The notes: generated from the letters alone by a model not told the origin. A stretch of 64,000 nucleotides of DNA from Adhaeribacter radiodurans (GCF_014075995.1 NZ_CP055153.1:744001-808000); one strand, 5' to 3'. Numbered from the stretch's first letter, positions 1 to 8,891 are shown. Program-made: numbers and translations.

Positions 1-11
1 ATATTGAATAA

Positions 12-46
12 AACCTGCCCCTTGTAACCTGTAATCCTCAACTAAT
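12..46. repeat. Heptamer-like tract downstream of moaE
   Basis: Units of seven read AACCTGC, CCCTTGT, AACCTGT, AATCCTC, AACTAAT. It begins near the window edge, and only the AACCTGC/AACCTGT pair is convincing. Confidence 0.4.
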
Positions 47-456
47 TAAGGATGGGCGGCTACCCAGACTTCGCCATCTTCAAAAATTTCCTTCTTCCAG
101 ATAGGCACAATTTCTTTTAAAGTATCTATGATAAACTCGCATGCCTCAAAAGATGCTTTGCGGTGCGGCGTAGAAACGGCAATCACTACGGCTGCTTCGC
201 CAATAGGCAATAAGCCGGTACGATGCACAATAGCTACTTTTTGCACCGGCCAGCGTTCAGAAGCCAAATCTGCCAGTTCCTGCATTTTCTTTAAGGCCAT
301 GGATTCGTAAGCCTCAAATTCTAACCGCACTACTGTTTTTTTCTGGGTATTATTCCGGACGGTGCCAATGAATACATTGATTGCTCCGGCACCATCCGAT
401 TGTACGGTCGCAATTATTTCTTCTGTATTAATGGGTTGATCGGTTAAAGCAATCAT
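46..456 (-). CDS. moaE: Molybdopterin synthase catalytic subunit MoaE
   Basis: This 136-residue protein is the large subunit of molybdopterin synthase, which inserts two sulfurs into cyclic pyranopterin monophosphate. The family's catalytic features are visible: Arg34 in GTVR, the PHR motif at 97-99, and the lysine-rich PIWKKEIF segment at 118-125 that holds the active lysine. The length is normal for the family. It lies downstream of moaD on the same strand, separated by about 150 bases that carry a heptamer-type repeat. The start is the ATG at 456. Neither moaC nor moaB is in the window. Confidence 0.95.
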   Translation of the reverse strand: MIALTDQPINTEEIIATVQSDGAGAINVFIGTVRNNTQKKTVVRLEFEAYESMALKKMQELADLASERWPVQKVAIVHRTGLLPIGEAAVVIAVSTPHRKASFEACEFIIDTLKEIVPIWKKEIFEDGEVWVAAHP

Positions 457-460
457 GATA

Positions 461-606
461 GTACCAGGTATTAAGTATTAAGTAGCAGGATATTGAACGT
501 TAAAGGATAAGTAATAACTTCAAGTCCTAATTAGTCAAAGCAAATAGCAGTAGTAAGAATAAACAGGTAAACTAAATCTTAATACCTGAAACTTATTACC
601 TGCTAC
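461..606. repeat. Inverted heptamer tracts between moaE and moaD
   Basis: The first tract (461-495) reads GTACCAG, GTATTAA, GTATTAA, GTAGCAG, GATATTG. The second, read on the minus strand from 606 to 579, reads GTAGCAG, GTAATAA, GTTTCAG, GTATTAA. They are in opposite orientation, about 85 bases apart, and could pair imperfectly. They sit between the two minus-strand genes of a likely operon. Confidence 0.65.
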
Positions 607-608
607 TA

Positions 609-860
609 TCATCCGCCACTTACCGGTGGAATTAAAGCAATTTCGTCGTTGGGTTTTAAAGTTATTTCAGGTTTTGCGTATTCGTCGTTTACGGCTACTA
701 GAACTGAGTGTAGTTTTGTTAAACCCGGATAAGTAGTTTGTAAGTTATGAAGCAAATCCTGAACCTTAGAAGCTTCTGGAATGTCCAGTGATAACCAAGT
801 CTGACCAATAATGTCTTTTGTAATACCAAATAAGCGAATTTTTAATTGCATAGGTTTCAA
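609..860 (-). CDS. moaD: Molybdopterin synthase sulfur carrier subunit MoaD
   Basis: This 83-residue ubiquitin-like protein is the sulfur carrier of molybdopterin synthase. It ends in PPVSGG. The C-terminal double glycine is adenylated and thiocarboxylated before sulfur is passed to the pterin precursor in the MoaE active site. The ATG start at 860 follows a 98-base gap shared with the divergent moaA. It is the first gene of a moaD-moaE pair. Confidence 0.93.
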   Translation of the reverse strand: MKPMQLKIRLFGITKDIIGQTWLSLDIPEASKVQDLLHNLQTTYPGLTKLHSVLVAVNDEYAKPEITLKPNDEIALIPPVSGG

Positions 861-958
861 TAATAAATCCTTGTTAAAGTTAACTAATTTATAATAGAAT
901 TAGTTATCTATTTACAATCTCGAAATTTTCTCGTACTTTCGGTAGTAAGCACCAGATT

Positions 959-1966
959 ATGACTAAATCACGCCCGCAAATAGTAGATAATCACGGCCGT
1001 CCTTTAACGTACGTGCGATTGGCTGTTACCGATAGGTGCAATTTGCGTTGTTTTTATTGCATGCCCGCCGAAGGCATTGATTACCTTCCCAAAAAGCAAT
1101 TGCTTACCTACGAAGAAATGGAACGATTGCTGCAGGTGCTGGCTGGGTTAGGTATTAGTAAAGTACGTATTACAGGTGGCGAACCATTTCTGCGTAAAGA
1201 TTTAACTTACTTTCTGCGTCAGGTAAAAGCCATTCCGGGTATTGAAGAAATACATATTACGACTAACGGTGTACTTACCGAACAATATATTCCGGATTTA
1301 GTAAATTTAGGAATTAAGTCGGTTAATCTGAGCCTGGATACTTTAGACCGGGAGCGGTTCCATAAAATTACCCGTCGGGATGAATTTGAAAAAGTAATGC
1401 AAACGTATTATGCTTTGCTGGCTAATCAGATTTCAGTAAAAATCAACGCGGTAGTAATGGAAGGACAAAATATTGAAGATATTGTTCCTTTAGCTGCTTT
1501 AACCAAAGATCATCCGGTTTCGGTCAGGTTTATCGAAGAAATGCCCTTCAACGGTGAAGGCCAGCACTATCCGGTACTAACCTGGAATTACCGCAAGATA
1601 ATTACTGAATTACAAACTGCTTTTCCGGATTTATACAAAGTTTCAGATGATGTGCACTCTACGGCCAACCATTACGCTATTCCAGGATATAAAGGCAATA
1701 TTGGAGTGATTGCCGCCTTCTCCCGAACTTTTTGTGGCACCTGTAATCGTATTCGGGTAACTGCCCAAGGCGGATTAAAAACTTGTCTTTACGGGAATGA
1801 TGTGCTGAACGTAAAAAATATTCTACGGAGCGGGGCTTCTGATGCCGCCCTCACCGAAGAGCTACTGAAAGCCTTTGATAGTCGGGCTAAAGATGGGTAC
1901 GAAGCTGAAGCCCAACGACCTAAATTATTATCAGTTTTTGAATCTATGTCGATGATAGGAGGTTAA
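959..1966 (+). CDS. moaA: GTP 3',8-cyclase MoaA (radical SAM)
   Basis: MoaA is a radical SAM enzyme that converts GTP to 3',8-cyclo-GTP, the first step of molybdenum cofactor synthesis. The 335-residue protein has the SAM-cluster motif CNLRCFYC (Cys27, Cys31, Cys34) and the second cluster motif CGTC followed by a third cysteine 14 residues on (TFCGTCNRIRVTAQGGLKTC). The C-terminal double glycine, needed for activity in MoaA, is present as MIGG. It is transcribed away from moaD-moaE and ends at a strong hairpin. Confidence 0.96.
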   Translation: MTKSRPQIVDNHGRPLTYVRLAVTDRCNLRCFYCMPAEGIDYLPKKQLLTYEEMERLLQVLAGLGISKVRITGGEPFLRKDLTYFLRQVKAIPGIEEIHITTNGVLTEQYIPDLVNLGIKSVNLSLDTLDRERFHKITRRDEFEKVMQTYYALLANQISVKINAVVMEGQNIEDIVPLAALTKDHPVSVRFIEEMPFNGEGQHYPVLTWNYRKIITELQTAFPDLYKVSDDVHSTANHYAIPGYKGNIGVIAAFSRTFCGTCNRIRVTAQGGLKTCLYGNDVLNVKNILRSGASDAALTEELLKAFDSRAKDGYEAEAQRPKLLSVFESMSMIGG

Positions 1967-1981
1967 AGACCTCTACTAACT

Positions 1982-2035
1982 TTAATATAAAAGAAAAGCG
2001 GCTCTGTTACCAGAGCCGCTTTTCTTTTATATTAA
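1982..2035. terminator. Bidirectional terminator between moaA and nuoN
   Basis: A perfect 25-base stem (1982-2006 with 2011-2035) has the four-base loop TTAC. The GC core GCGGCTCTG is flanked by A-rich and T-rich arms, so both strands give a stem followed by a T run. It lies between the convergent ends of moaA (plus) and nuoN (minus) and can serve both. Confidence 0.93.
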
Positions 2036-2041
2036 GCTTTT

Positions 2042-3421
2042 TTACAATATATCGCTGAACAGTCCTGGAAAGATGCCTAATATTATGGTAAGCACCGCAA
2101 TAAAAATTAAGGTAAAAGTTGTAAAGGAATCTACCTCTAAACGTTCGCCACTAGGCTCGCGCATGTACATGGCAATTACTACCCGGAAGTAATAATAAAT
2201 ACCAACCATCGACATTAAAATTCCTATTACCACTAACCACAATAAATCTTTTTCCAGCACACTACCAAAAATGAAGAACTTACCAAAAAAACCACCTGTT
2301 AACGGAATTCCTGCCAGCGAAAGCATTGAAACTGTCATAACAAAAGCTAAGAGCGGATTAGTTCGGCCTAAACCATTAAAGCCAGCATAACTTTCGTCAC
2401 CATCGCGTTGGTCTGATACAATTTTTAAAATACCGAAAGCGGCTACGGTAGCTACGGAGTAAGCTAAGGAGTAAAAGAAAATTGCGTTCTCGGAACGACC
2501 GTTCAGGGCTAGCAGAGCTAACATTAAGTATCCAGCGTGAGAAATACTGGAATAAGCCATCATCCGCTTAAAGGAATCCTGAGCGGCAGCGCCAATATTA
2601 CCTATTACTAAGGTAATTACGGTCATGGCTACTAAAGTGGGGAACCAAAAAGAATAAGCTCCGGAAAAAGAAACGGAAAGTAATTTATAAAAAGCAGCAA
2701 ACCCCGCCGTTTTCACTACCGTCGACATAAAACCGGTAAACATAGCTGGAGTGCCTTCATACACATCGGGTGTCCAGAAGTGGAAAGGAGCCGCCGAAAC
2801 TTTAAACGAAATACCAACTAAAACCAACAACAATCCCATTCCTAACAACGGCGACATTCCTTCGGTATTGGAGTTAGCAGCAGAACTTATTTCGGTAATG
2901 TAGAAAGTACTGGTTGCACCGTAAATTAAAGCTATACCAAATAATAAAATTCCGGTAGCAAACGAACCCATTAAAAAATATTTCAGGGCGGCTTCGTTAG
3001 AACGCAAGCTTCGCTTTTCACTTCCAGCCAGAACATACATGCTGATAGATAATATTTCTATTCCGATAAATAGCATCAGGATATTTTCGTAGGCAACCAT
3101 CATAATAGCGCCAACAAGGGAGAATAAAAGCAAGGCAAAGTACTCCGGTAAATTGTCATCATTTATCCGGATATAACGAGCAGAAAAAGGTAAAATAAGG
3201 AGAGTGGTTAATACTACTATACTGGTGAAAGCTACCGCAAAATTATCAACGGTGAGCATATTGTTGAAATAACTTTCGGTTTGGTTCCAATCGGCCAGAT
3301 TTGCTCCAAATACGATTACTAGGAACAATAAAACCAGCGGCAGCAGAATCCGGTTAGATTTCAGGAAGCCTAAAAATAGGTTTATAATACCGAAAGTAGT
3401 GAGTAAAATAATTGATACCAT
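2042..3421 (-). CDS. nuoN: NADH-quinone oxidoreductase subunit N
   Basis: NuoN is one of the three antiporter-like proton-pumping membrane subunits of complex I. The protein is strongly hydrophobic with about 13-14 predicted membrane segments and carries the family pattern MAYSSISHAGY in the middle. The open frame extends to an ATG at 3448, but that codon lies inside a 33-base inverted repeat. I prefer the ATG at 3421 (MVSIILL), which gives 459 residues and a hydrophobic N-terminus. It is the last gene of the nuo cluster and ends at the terminator shared with moaA. Confidence 0.93.
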   Translation of the reverse strand: MVSIILLTTFGIINLFLGFLKSNRILLPLVLLFLVIVFGANLADWNQTESYFNNMLTVDNFAVAFTSIVVLTTLLILPFSARYIRINDDNLPEYFALLLFSLVGAIMMVAYENILMLFIGIEILSISMYVLAGSEKRSLRSNEAALKYFLMGSFATGILLFGIALIYGATSTFYITEISSAANSNTEGMSPLLGMGLLLVLVGISFKVSAAPFHFWTPDVYEGTPAMFTGFMSTVVKTAGFAAFYKLLSVSFSGAYSFWFPTLVAMTVITLVIGNIGAAAQDSFKRMMAYSSISHAGYLMLALLALNGRSENAIFFYSLAYSVATVAAFGILKIVSDQRDGDESYAGFNGLGRTNPLLAFVMTVSMLSLAGIPLTGGFFGKFFIFGSVLEKDLLWLVVIGILMSMVGIYYYFRVVIAMYMREPSGERLEVDSFTTFTLIFIAVLTIILGIFPGLFSDIL

Positions 3422-3438
3422 ATTACAGTTGTTCTTAA

Positions 3439-3524
3439 CATTTACCATTTACCAACTACCATTTACCAATTTTTATTTTTTATTTTTTAATAATTGGTAA
3501 ATGGTAGTTGGTAAATGGTAAATG
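3439..3524. repeat. Perfect 33-base inverted repeat made of TTTACCA heptamers
   Basis: Arm one (3439-3471) and arm two (3492-3524) are exact reverse complements with a 20-base T-rich spacer. Each arm is a tandem of seven-base units: TTTACCA, TTTACCA, ACTACCA, TTTACCA. It lies between nuoM and nuoN, just before the preferred nuoN start. The mRNA would form a long stable stem there. It lacks the GC core of a normal terminator. Confidence 0.9.
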
Positions 3525-3529
3525 AATAA

Positions 3530-4978
3530 CTATCTATTTATAATATTTAATAACTGATTTATTGATGGTTCTGAAATACTTAAGAATGTGTTGGGATGTA
3601 AACCAATCCAGAATACCATTACCACCAGCGGAATTAAAACCGCTTTTTCTATTTTGGTTAAATCTTTGAAATTAGCTGTTGCCGGGTTTTGTTCACCAAA
3701 CATAACACGCTGGAACATCCGCAGCATATAAACGGCTCCCAGTATTATAGTTAAGCCAGCCACTGCACCTAACCAGCCATTGTACTTATAAACACCCATT
3801 AACAATAAAAACTCGCCCACAAACCCGTTAGTGAGAGGTAAGGCTACGGCACCCAGTAGCAAAATCATGAAGTAGATGGATAAAGCTGGCGTACTTTGCG
3901 TAATACCACCTAAACTCTCTATATCGCGGGTATGGGTACGGCGGTAAATAATATCAACAATGAAGAATAAACCCGTTACGTTAATCCCGTGGCTTAACAT
4001 CTGAATCATTCCGCCTTGTAGGCCTTGCTCATTTAAAGTAAAAATACCAGCGGCAATTAAGCCTACGTGCGCAATAGAAGAGTAAGCTAACAAGCGTTTC
4101 AAATCGCGCTGGCGAATAGCAATAATAGAACCGTAGATTATACCAATAACCGAAAGTATCAAAACCAACTCATCCCATTGACTTACGCCTAATGGAACTA
4201 CTGGCAGTAACCAGCGGATAACTCCATAGATACCCATTTTCAGCATAATACCGGAAAGTAACATAGTGGCTGGTGCCGGAGATTCGGTGTAAGTATCGGG
4301 TTGCCAGGTATGAAAAGGGAATACTGGCATTTTAATGGCAAAAGCCAGAAACAAGAACCAGAATATCCAGCTTTGGCTGCTAGCATCTAAGGTTAACTGG
4401 TAAAAAGCGTTAATATCTGAAGAGTGATTGCCTGGCGTTTGGAAATACAGGTAGATAAACCCTACCAGCATAAACAACGAGCCAATAATGGTATACAAGA
4501 AAAACTTAAACGTAATGGCAATTCTTCGTTCACCACCCCAAACGGCCGCAATAAAGTAAATCGGAATTAAAGCTACCTCCCAGAAAAAGTAAAATAAGAA
4601 AGCATCAAAAGAAACAAACACGCCAATCAAACCAGTTTGCATGAGTAGAATAAGCGCGTAAAAAGCCGATGGATTCTTATACGAATGCGGAAAGGAAGCT
4701 AAGATAATTAACGGTACCAGAAAGGTCGTCAGGAAAACCATAAGCAAACTAATGCCATCCATGCCGATGCTAAACGTAATACCCGCAGAAGAAATCCAGT
4801 CTTTTACTAAAGTAAATTGGGGAGCCACGGAAGGTTCAAACTGCAGCATGGCGTATATAGCCAACAAAAACTCCAGAATGGCAGCCCCGAAAGCAAATTT
4901 TTTGGCGGTGTTACCTTTTAAAAGCAGAACCAATAAGGCCGCCGCCGCGGGCCAGAAAAGTAATAAAGCTGTTATCAT
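3530..4978 (-). CDS. nuoM: NADH-quinone oxidoreductase subunit M
   Basis: NuoM (482 residues) is an antiporter-like proton-translocating subunit in the membrane arm of complex I. It has about 14 hydrophobic segments. The family signatures are FFFWEVALIPIYF, with the conserved glutamate of the pumping channel in an early helix, and LLAYSSIAHVGL in a central helix. The ATG start at 4978 is 10 bases downstream of the nuoL stop, so the two are translated from one message. The gap to nuoN holds the large inverted repeat. Confidence 0.95.
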   Translation of the reverse strand: MITALLLFWPAAAALLVLLLKGNTAKKFAFGAAILEFLLAIYAMLQFEPSVAPQFTLVKDWISSAGITFSIGMDGISLLMVFLTTFLVPLIILASFPHSYKNPSAFYALILLMQTGLIGVFVSFDAFLFYFFWEVALIPIYFIAAVWGGERRIAITFKFFLYTIIGSLFMLVGFIYLYFQTPGNHSSDINAFYQLTLDASSQSWIFWFLFLAFAIKMPVFPFHTWQPDTYTESPAPATMLLSGIMLKMGIYGVIRWLLPVVPLGVSQWDELVLILSVIGIIYGSIIAIRQRDLKRLLAYSSIAHVGLIAAGIFTLNEQGLQGGMIQMLSHGINVTGLFFIVDIIYRRTHTRDIESLGGITQSTPALSIYFMILLLGAVALPLTNGFVGEFLLLMGVYKYNGWLGAVAGLTIILGAVYMLRMFQRVMFGEQNPATANFKDLTKIEKAVLIPLVVMVFWIGLHPNTFLSISEPSINQLLNIINR

Positions 4979-4988
4979 CTTTTTCTTG

Positions 4989-6941
4989 CTACCAGAATCT
5001 AAAGTTTAATAGTATAATAAGGGCAATGCTCAGAACCATGGCAAAAATATAGAAGCCAATATCTCCAGTTTGTAGTAAGCGCAAGGAACGGCCGCCACCG
5101 AGAACAGTTTTTCCAAAGCCATTTACTACTGGGTCAATAATACTTTGCTCAACAAACCGGTACACATTGGTCGAGAGCCACATTATTGGTCGTACAATTA
5201 GAGCATTATAAATCTCGTCGATGTAATATTTGTGGTAAATCAAATTGTGCAAAGGAGAGAGGCGGGTATCTTCATCAGCAGGTACGGTACGTTTTTTAAC
5301 GTAAGTAACATAAGCGACAATAATGGCTAATACTGCTACACCTACCGAAATGGCCATGAGAATGTATTCTGTTGAGTGGGATAACTCTGCCGCTTCGAAC
5401 ATGCTTGGATTCGCTATTCGGGCATTATTAAATACCGGAGAGAGAAAATCTGCCAGATAATGATGGGCACCAAATACTGCCGGAATACCCATAAAGCCAC
5501 CAATCGTAGATAATATTGCCAGAATAATAAGCGGTAAGGTCATGCTGGCTGGTGACTCATGCAAATGGTGGCGTTGTTCTTCGGTGCCCCGGAAAGAACC
5601 AAAAAAGGTTAAATACAACAACCGGAACATGTAAAAAGCGGTCATGAATGAAGCAAATACCCCAAAGGCCCACATGATTTTACTGTGCTCCCACACGTGC
5701 GCCAACAATTCATCTTTCGAGAAGAAACCGGCAAACGGTGGAATTCCTGAAATAGCTAATGTTCCAATTAAGAAGGTTAAAAATGTTATTGGTAATTTCT
5801 TGCGCAAACCACCCATCATCCGAATATCCTGTTCGCCGCTCATAGCGTGAATAACACTACCCGCACCCAGGAACAATAATGCTTTAAAAAAGGCATGAGT
5901 AAGTACGTGGAACATGGAAGAAGTATAAGCGGTAACGCCTAAAGCTAAAAACATATATCCTAACTGACTAACAGTAGAGTAAGCGAGTACTTTTTTAATA
6001 TCGTTCTGAGCTAAACCAATGGTTGCCGCAAATACTGCGGTTATTAACCCAATAATTGCAATTACGTGCAGCGTATCTGGGGCAAGGCTATACAACACGT
6101 TGGAGCGCAATACCATGTAAATACCTGCCGTAACCATGGTAGCCGCGTGAATAAGCGCAGAAACTGGGGTAGGTCCAGCCATCGCATCGGGTAACCAGGT
6201 ATAAAGGGGTAATTGCGCGCTTTTACCCATTGCGCCAACAAATAATAATAAGGTAATAGTAACTATAACGGGTGCATTTAGTAAGTTGGGCATTTGCGTG
6301 GCTTTACTAAATACCTCCGCGTAGGAAACACTTTCGAAAGTGTTAAATATTAAGAAAATACCTAACAAAAAGCCCAAATCACCAATACGGTTCATGATAA
6401 AAGCTTTCTTAGCGGCATTGTTGTAGTTCTGGTTTTTATTCCAGAAGCCAATTAACAAGTAAGAGCATAAACCAACCCCTTCCCAACCAAAAAACATTAA
6501 AACGTAGTTAGAGCCCATTACCAGCAGCAGCATCGAAAAAATAAACAAATTCAGGAAAGCGAAGAACTTTCCGAAATTCTCATCGTGGTGCATGTAGCCA
6601 ACGGAATATACGTGAATGACAAATCCAACGCCCGTAACCAGCAGCAGCATAATCAGCGATAACTGGTCGATTTGGAAGGAGATTGGAATTTGCAGATTCC
6701 CGACTGACACCCAATTAAAGATATCAGTTAAATAAGGCTGACCATTAAAACTAAAGAATAGATAAAGGGATAAGAGAAAAGAGGTAAAAACGGTTGCCGA
6801 ACCAATAAACCCGGCTAAACCAACGGGTAATTTACGGTTGCCTAAGCCGTTAATAAGAAATCCGATAAATGGCAGCAAAGGTATTAATAAGCAAATTAGC
6901 GCCATCTCCGGATTATTTGCAGGCATTGCGACTTCTTGCAT
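4989..6941 (-). CDS. nuoL: NADH-quinone oxidoreductase subunit L
   Basis: NuoL (650 residues) is the distal proton-pumping subunit of complex I. Its C-terminal extension, the long amphipathic lateral helix along the membrane arm, is visible as a charged region from about residue 550 followed by a final membrane helix. Signatures include FFGWEGVGLCSYLLIGFW near residue 150 and KVLAYSTVSQLGYM near 320. The start at 6941 (MQEVAM) is used here. ATGs at 6926 and 6905 are possible alternatives and only trim a polar tail. Confidence 0.95.
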   Translation of the reverse strand: MQEVAMPANNPEMALICLLIPLLPFIGFLINGLGNRKLPVGLAGFIGSATVFTSFLLSLYLFFSFNGQPYLTDIFNWVSVGNLQIPISFQIDQLSLIMLLLVTGVGFVIHVYSVGYMHHDENFGKFFAFLNLFIFSMLLLVMGSNYVLMFFGWEGVGLCSYLLIGFWNKNQNYNNAAKKAFIMNRIGDLGFLLGIFLIFNTFESVSYAEVFSKATQMPNLLNAPVIVTITLLLFVGAMGKSAQLPLYTWLPDAMAGPTPVSALIHAATMVTAGIYMVLRSNVLYSLAPDTLHVIAIIGLITAVFAATIGLAQNDIKKVLAYSTVSQLGYMFLALGVTAYTSSMFHVLTHAFFKALLFLGAGSVIHAMSGEQDIRMMGGLRKKLPITFLTFLIGTLAISGIPPFAGFFSKDELLAHVWEHSKIMWAFGVFASFMTAFYMFRLLYLTFFGSFRGTEEQRHHLHESPASMTLPLIILAILSTIGGFMGIPAVFGAHHYLADFLSPVFNNARIANPSMFEAAELSHSTEYILMAISVGVAVLAIIVAYVTYVKKRTVPADEDTRLSPLHNLIYHKYYIDEIYNALIVRPIMWLSTNVYRFVEQSIIDPVVNGFGKTVLGGGRSLRLLQTGDIGFYIFAMVLSIALIILLNFRFW

Positions 6942-7023
6942 CTACAATCTAGGTTTGTGGGAATCTTTCTATGGTAAAAAACTTAAAAATTTTAGTTAGT
7001 TGGTTAAACTGAAATTTAAGGAA

Positions 7024-7359
7024 CTACCATTTTAAATTATTTAAGATATTAATATCTGTAGACCGGATGTTCCGGTAAATCATAACAATAATTGCCAAAC
7101 CAACGCAAACTTCGGCGGCAGCCACAGCCATTATAAAAAATACAAAAACTTGAGCATTGGCATCGGAACGATAAGCCGAAAAGGCAGTAAGCAATAAGTT
7201 TACTGCGTTTAACATAAGCTCAATGCACATAAAGATAACAATGGCATTACGCCGGGTTAAAACCCCGGTTACACCAATAACAAAAAGTGCAGTACTAAAA
7301 AACAGATAATAATTTAAGGGTATTGTCCGGATTACCTCAGGTATTTGATCCATGGGCAA
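7024..7359 (-). CDS. nuoK: NADH-quinone oxidoreductase subunit K
   Basis: NuoK (111 residues) is a small three-helix membrane subunit of complex I. The conserved membrane glutamate is seen in [12 protein letters not shown], and a second acidic residue in [13 protein letters not shown]. The length matches the family. It is separated from nuoJ by 303 bases that include a terminator-like stem and a possible promoter element. NuoK to NuoN may therefore be partly an independent transcription unit. Confidence 0.95.
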   Translation of the reverse strand: MPMDQIPEVIRTIPLNYYLFFSTALFVIGVTGVLTRRNAIVIFMCIELMLNAVNLLLTAFSAYRSDANAQVFVFFIMAVAAAEVCVGLAIIVMIYRNIRSTDINILNNLKW

Positions 7360-7404
7360 ATGATAGAAGCGTTAGCTATAAGGTTTACTTTCTCCACGAA
7401 GCCG

Positions 7405-7412
7405 CAAAGTTA
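7405..7412 (-). promoter_or_regulatory. Candidate -7 element upstream of nuoK
   Basis: Read on the minus strand this is TAACTTTG, an exact match to the Bacteroidota -7 pattern TAnnTTTG. It lies 46 bases before the nuoK start and downstream of the nuoJ terminator-like stem. I see no TTG at the usual spacing upstream, so the promoter call is tentative. Confidence 0.35.
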
Positions 7413-7595
7413 CGTCATTTTTAATAAAAGCATAATTTATCTCCTATCTTCTTTTGTAAAAGCTTTGCGGTAGTAAATCTACTTTTAATGGCAGTGTTTC
7501 TGATTGTAATTTTATTAATGTATAAAATCCCTCCATATAATTAATGAAAAGACGTTGAATTGAAGAGGTTAGTTAAAGGTATATAATAAGATTTA

Positions 7596-7640
7596 AGAAA
7601 AATAAAAGGGATTGTGCTCTACAATCCCTTTTATTTTTCT
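7596..7640 (-). terminator. Terminator-like stem between nuoJ and nuoK
   Basis: A perfect 20-base stem (7596-7615 with 7621-7640) has a five-base loop. Reading in the nuo direction, the 3' arm runs from CAATCCC into TTTTATTTTTCTT, the shape of an intrinsic terminator. The stem is symmetric and would also look like a terminator on the plus strand. Its place inside the complex I cluster is unexpected. Confidence 0.75.
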
Positions 7641-7662
7641 ATTGAATCAATCTATAATCAAT

Positions 7663-8175
7663 TTAAAAATGACGTTCCCCAATTTCCTTTTTTCCTAACA
7701 TTACGGCGCCTACCATAGCTACCAAAAATAATACGGATGCTAATTCAAATGGTAACAGGTAATTCTTAAATAAGACCTTACCTAAATTTTCTACCATGCC
7801 AATTTGGGAGTTAAAAGTATCCGGATTGTAGCTTCCAGTAGGAGCATCTTTTAAAGCGGCCACCATCACTACTAATAACATACCCCCAGAAATTACCCCT
7901 GCCACTTTTACTAAAGCAGATTTATGCCGTTCTGTTTCCTTGTTCAGGTTTAAGAACATAATCACAAACAAGAACAAAACCATAATGGCACCGGCATAAA
8001 CAATAATATTTACTGCCGCTAAAAACTGTGCATTTAGTAAAATATAATGCCCGGATAGAGAAAAAAAAGTAAGAATCAGGAACAATACACTGTAAACAGG
8101 ATTCCGGGAAAATACCACTCCTAATGCAGCAATGAGAGTTAGAAAAGTTAAGAAATAAAAAAGGCTACCAGTCAT
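7663..8175 (-). CDS. nuoJ: NADH-quinone oxidoreductase subunit J
   Basis: NuoJ (170 residues) is a five-helix membrane subunit of complex I next to NuoK and NuoA. The conserved third helix is seen in NIIVYAGAIMVLFLFVIMFL at about residue 55-75, with the typical YAGAIMVL motif. The C-terminal helix is LASVLFLVAMVGAVML. The length is normal. The gene is followed by a strong hairpin, so some transcription may stop here. Confidence 0.95.
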   Translation of the reverse strand: MTGSLFYFLTFLTLIAALGVVFSRNPVYSVLFLILTFFSLSGHYILLNAQFLAAVNIIVYAGAIMVLFLFVIMFLNLNKETERHKSALVKVAGVISGGMLLVVMVAALKDAPTGSYNPDTFNSQIGMVENLGKVLFKNYLLPFELASVLFLVAMVGAVMLGKKEIGERHF

Positions 8176-8186
8176 AATTTATTTTA

Positions 8187-8278
8187 TAGTTTGTAGTTGA
8201 TTGTCTAGGGTTAATAGACTATCAACTATAAAAATTTAGAAAACTGTGGACTTTGGACTATCGTCTATGGTCTACTAA
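8187..8278. repeat. Heptamer-periodic tract with hairpin, nuoJ-nuoI gap
   Basis: The first half forms a 14-base stem with one mismatch (8194-8207 with 8215-8228) and a seven-base loop. It reads as units TAGTTTG, TAGTTGA, TTGTCTA, GGGTTAA, TAGACTA, TCAACTA. The second half (8244-8278) is a clear seven-base series: CTGTGGA, CTTTGGA, CTATCGT, CTATGGT, CTACTAA. It runs into the nuoI stop codon. Confidence 0.65.
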
Positions 8279-8805
8279 TAACGATATTTAATGTTTTCTT
8301 TAGAATTACCCGCATCCAATGGTTCCAGTAAGCGGTCTTTACCATAAATAAACTCGTCACGCTCGTAACGGGGAGGAGCCATTTTATTGTTCTGTAAAAA
8401 CACCGCTTCCTTCGGGCATGCTTCTTCGCATAGACCGCAGAAAATGCAACGTAACATATTTATTTCGTAGGTTACCGCATACTTTTCTTCGCGATATAAA
8501 TGTTCTTCGCCTTTTTTGCGTTCGCCGGCTACCATGGTAATAGCTTCGGCCGGACAAGCAACCGCACATAAACCACAGGCAGTGCAACGTTCCCGATTTT
8601 TTTCATCGCGGCGCAAAACGTGCAAACCCCGAAACTCTTTACCAATAGGGCGCTGTTGTTCCGGATATTGTATTGTTGCTTTCTTTTTAAAGAAGTGGCG
8701 CATGGTAATAGAAAGCCCTTGGAAAACAGCCGGCAAATACATTTTTTCGGCTATTGTCATTGGCTTTTTCTCTACCAATTTTGCTCTATTTGATAAGGGT
8801 TGCAT
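8275..8805 (-). CDS. nuoI: NADH-quinone oxidoreductase subunit I
   Basis: NuoI (176 residues) carries the two [4Fe-4S] clusters N6a and N6b that link the peripheral arm to cluster N2. Both ferredoxin motifs are complete: CTACGLCAVACPAEA and CIFCGLCEEACPKEA. The N-terminal segment (LPAVFQGLSITMRHFF) is the amphipathic region that contacts the membrane arm. The ATG at 8805 is used; an internal ATG at residue 16 is possible. Confidence 0.95.
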   Translation of the reverse strand: MQPLSNRAKLVEKKPMTIAEKMYLPAVFQGLSITMRHFFKKKATIQYPEQQRPIGKEFRGLHVLRRDEKNRERCTACGLCAVACPAEAITMVAGERKKGEEHLYREEKYAVTYEINMLRCIFCGLCEEACPKEAVFLQNNKMAPPRYERDEFIYGKDRLLEPLDAGNSKENIKYRY

Positions 8806-8891
8806 AAAATTTTATAACAATTTAGATGCTGATGTCTGAAATAATATAACAGACGGTATTGAGTAATCTGTTTTAGCAACGGAGCGGAAAA

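Larger units (their letters stand above)
7360..7662. other. 303-base gap inside the nuo cluster
   Basis: This gap between nuoJ and nuoK has no open frame that looks coding. It holds a perfect terminator-like stem at 7596-7640 and, closer to nuoK, a minus-strand match to the Bacteroidota -7 element (TAACTTTG, 7412 to 7405). The rest is AT-rich with nothing recognisable. Confidence 0.75.

Noticed and set aside
461-606. The repeat tracts as a CRISPR array
   Set aside because: Units are seven bases long with no spacers of regular length and no cas genes in the window.
3439-3524. The inverted repeat as the ends of an insertion sequence or MITE
   Set aside because: There is no target-site duplication that I can see, the spacer is only 20 bases, and the arms are internally tandem, unlike typical terminal repeats.
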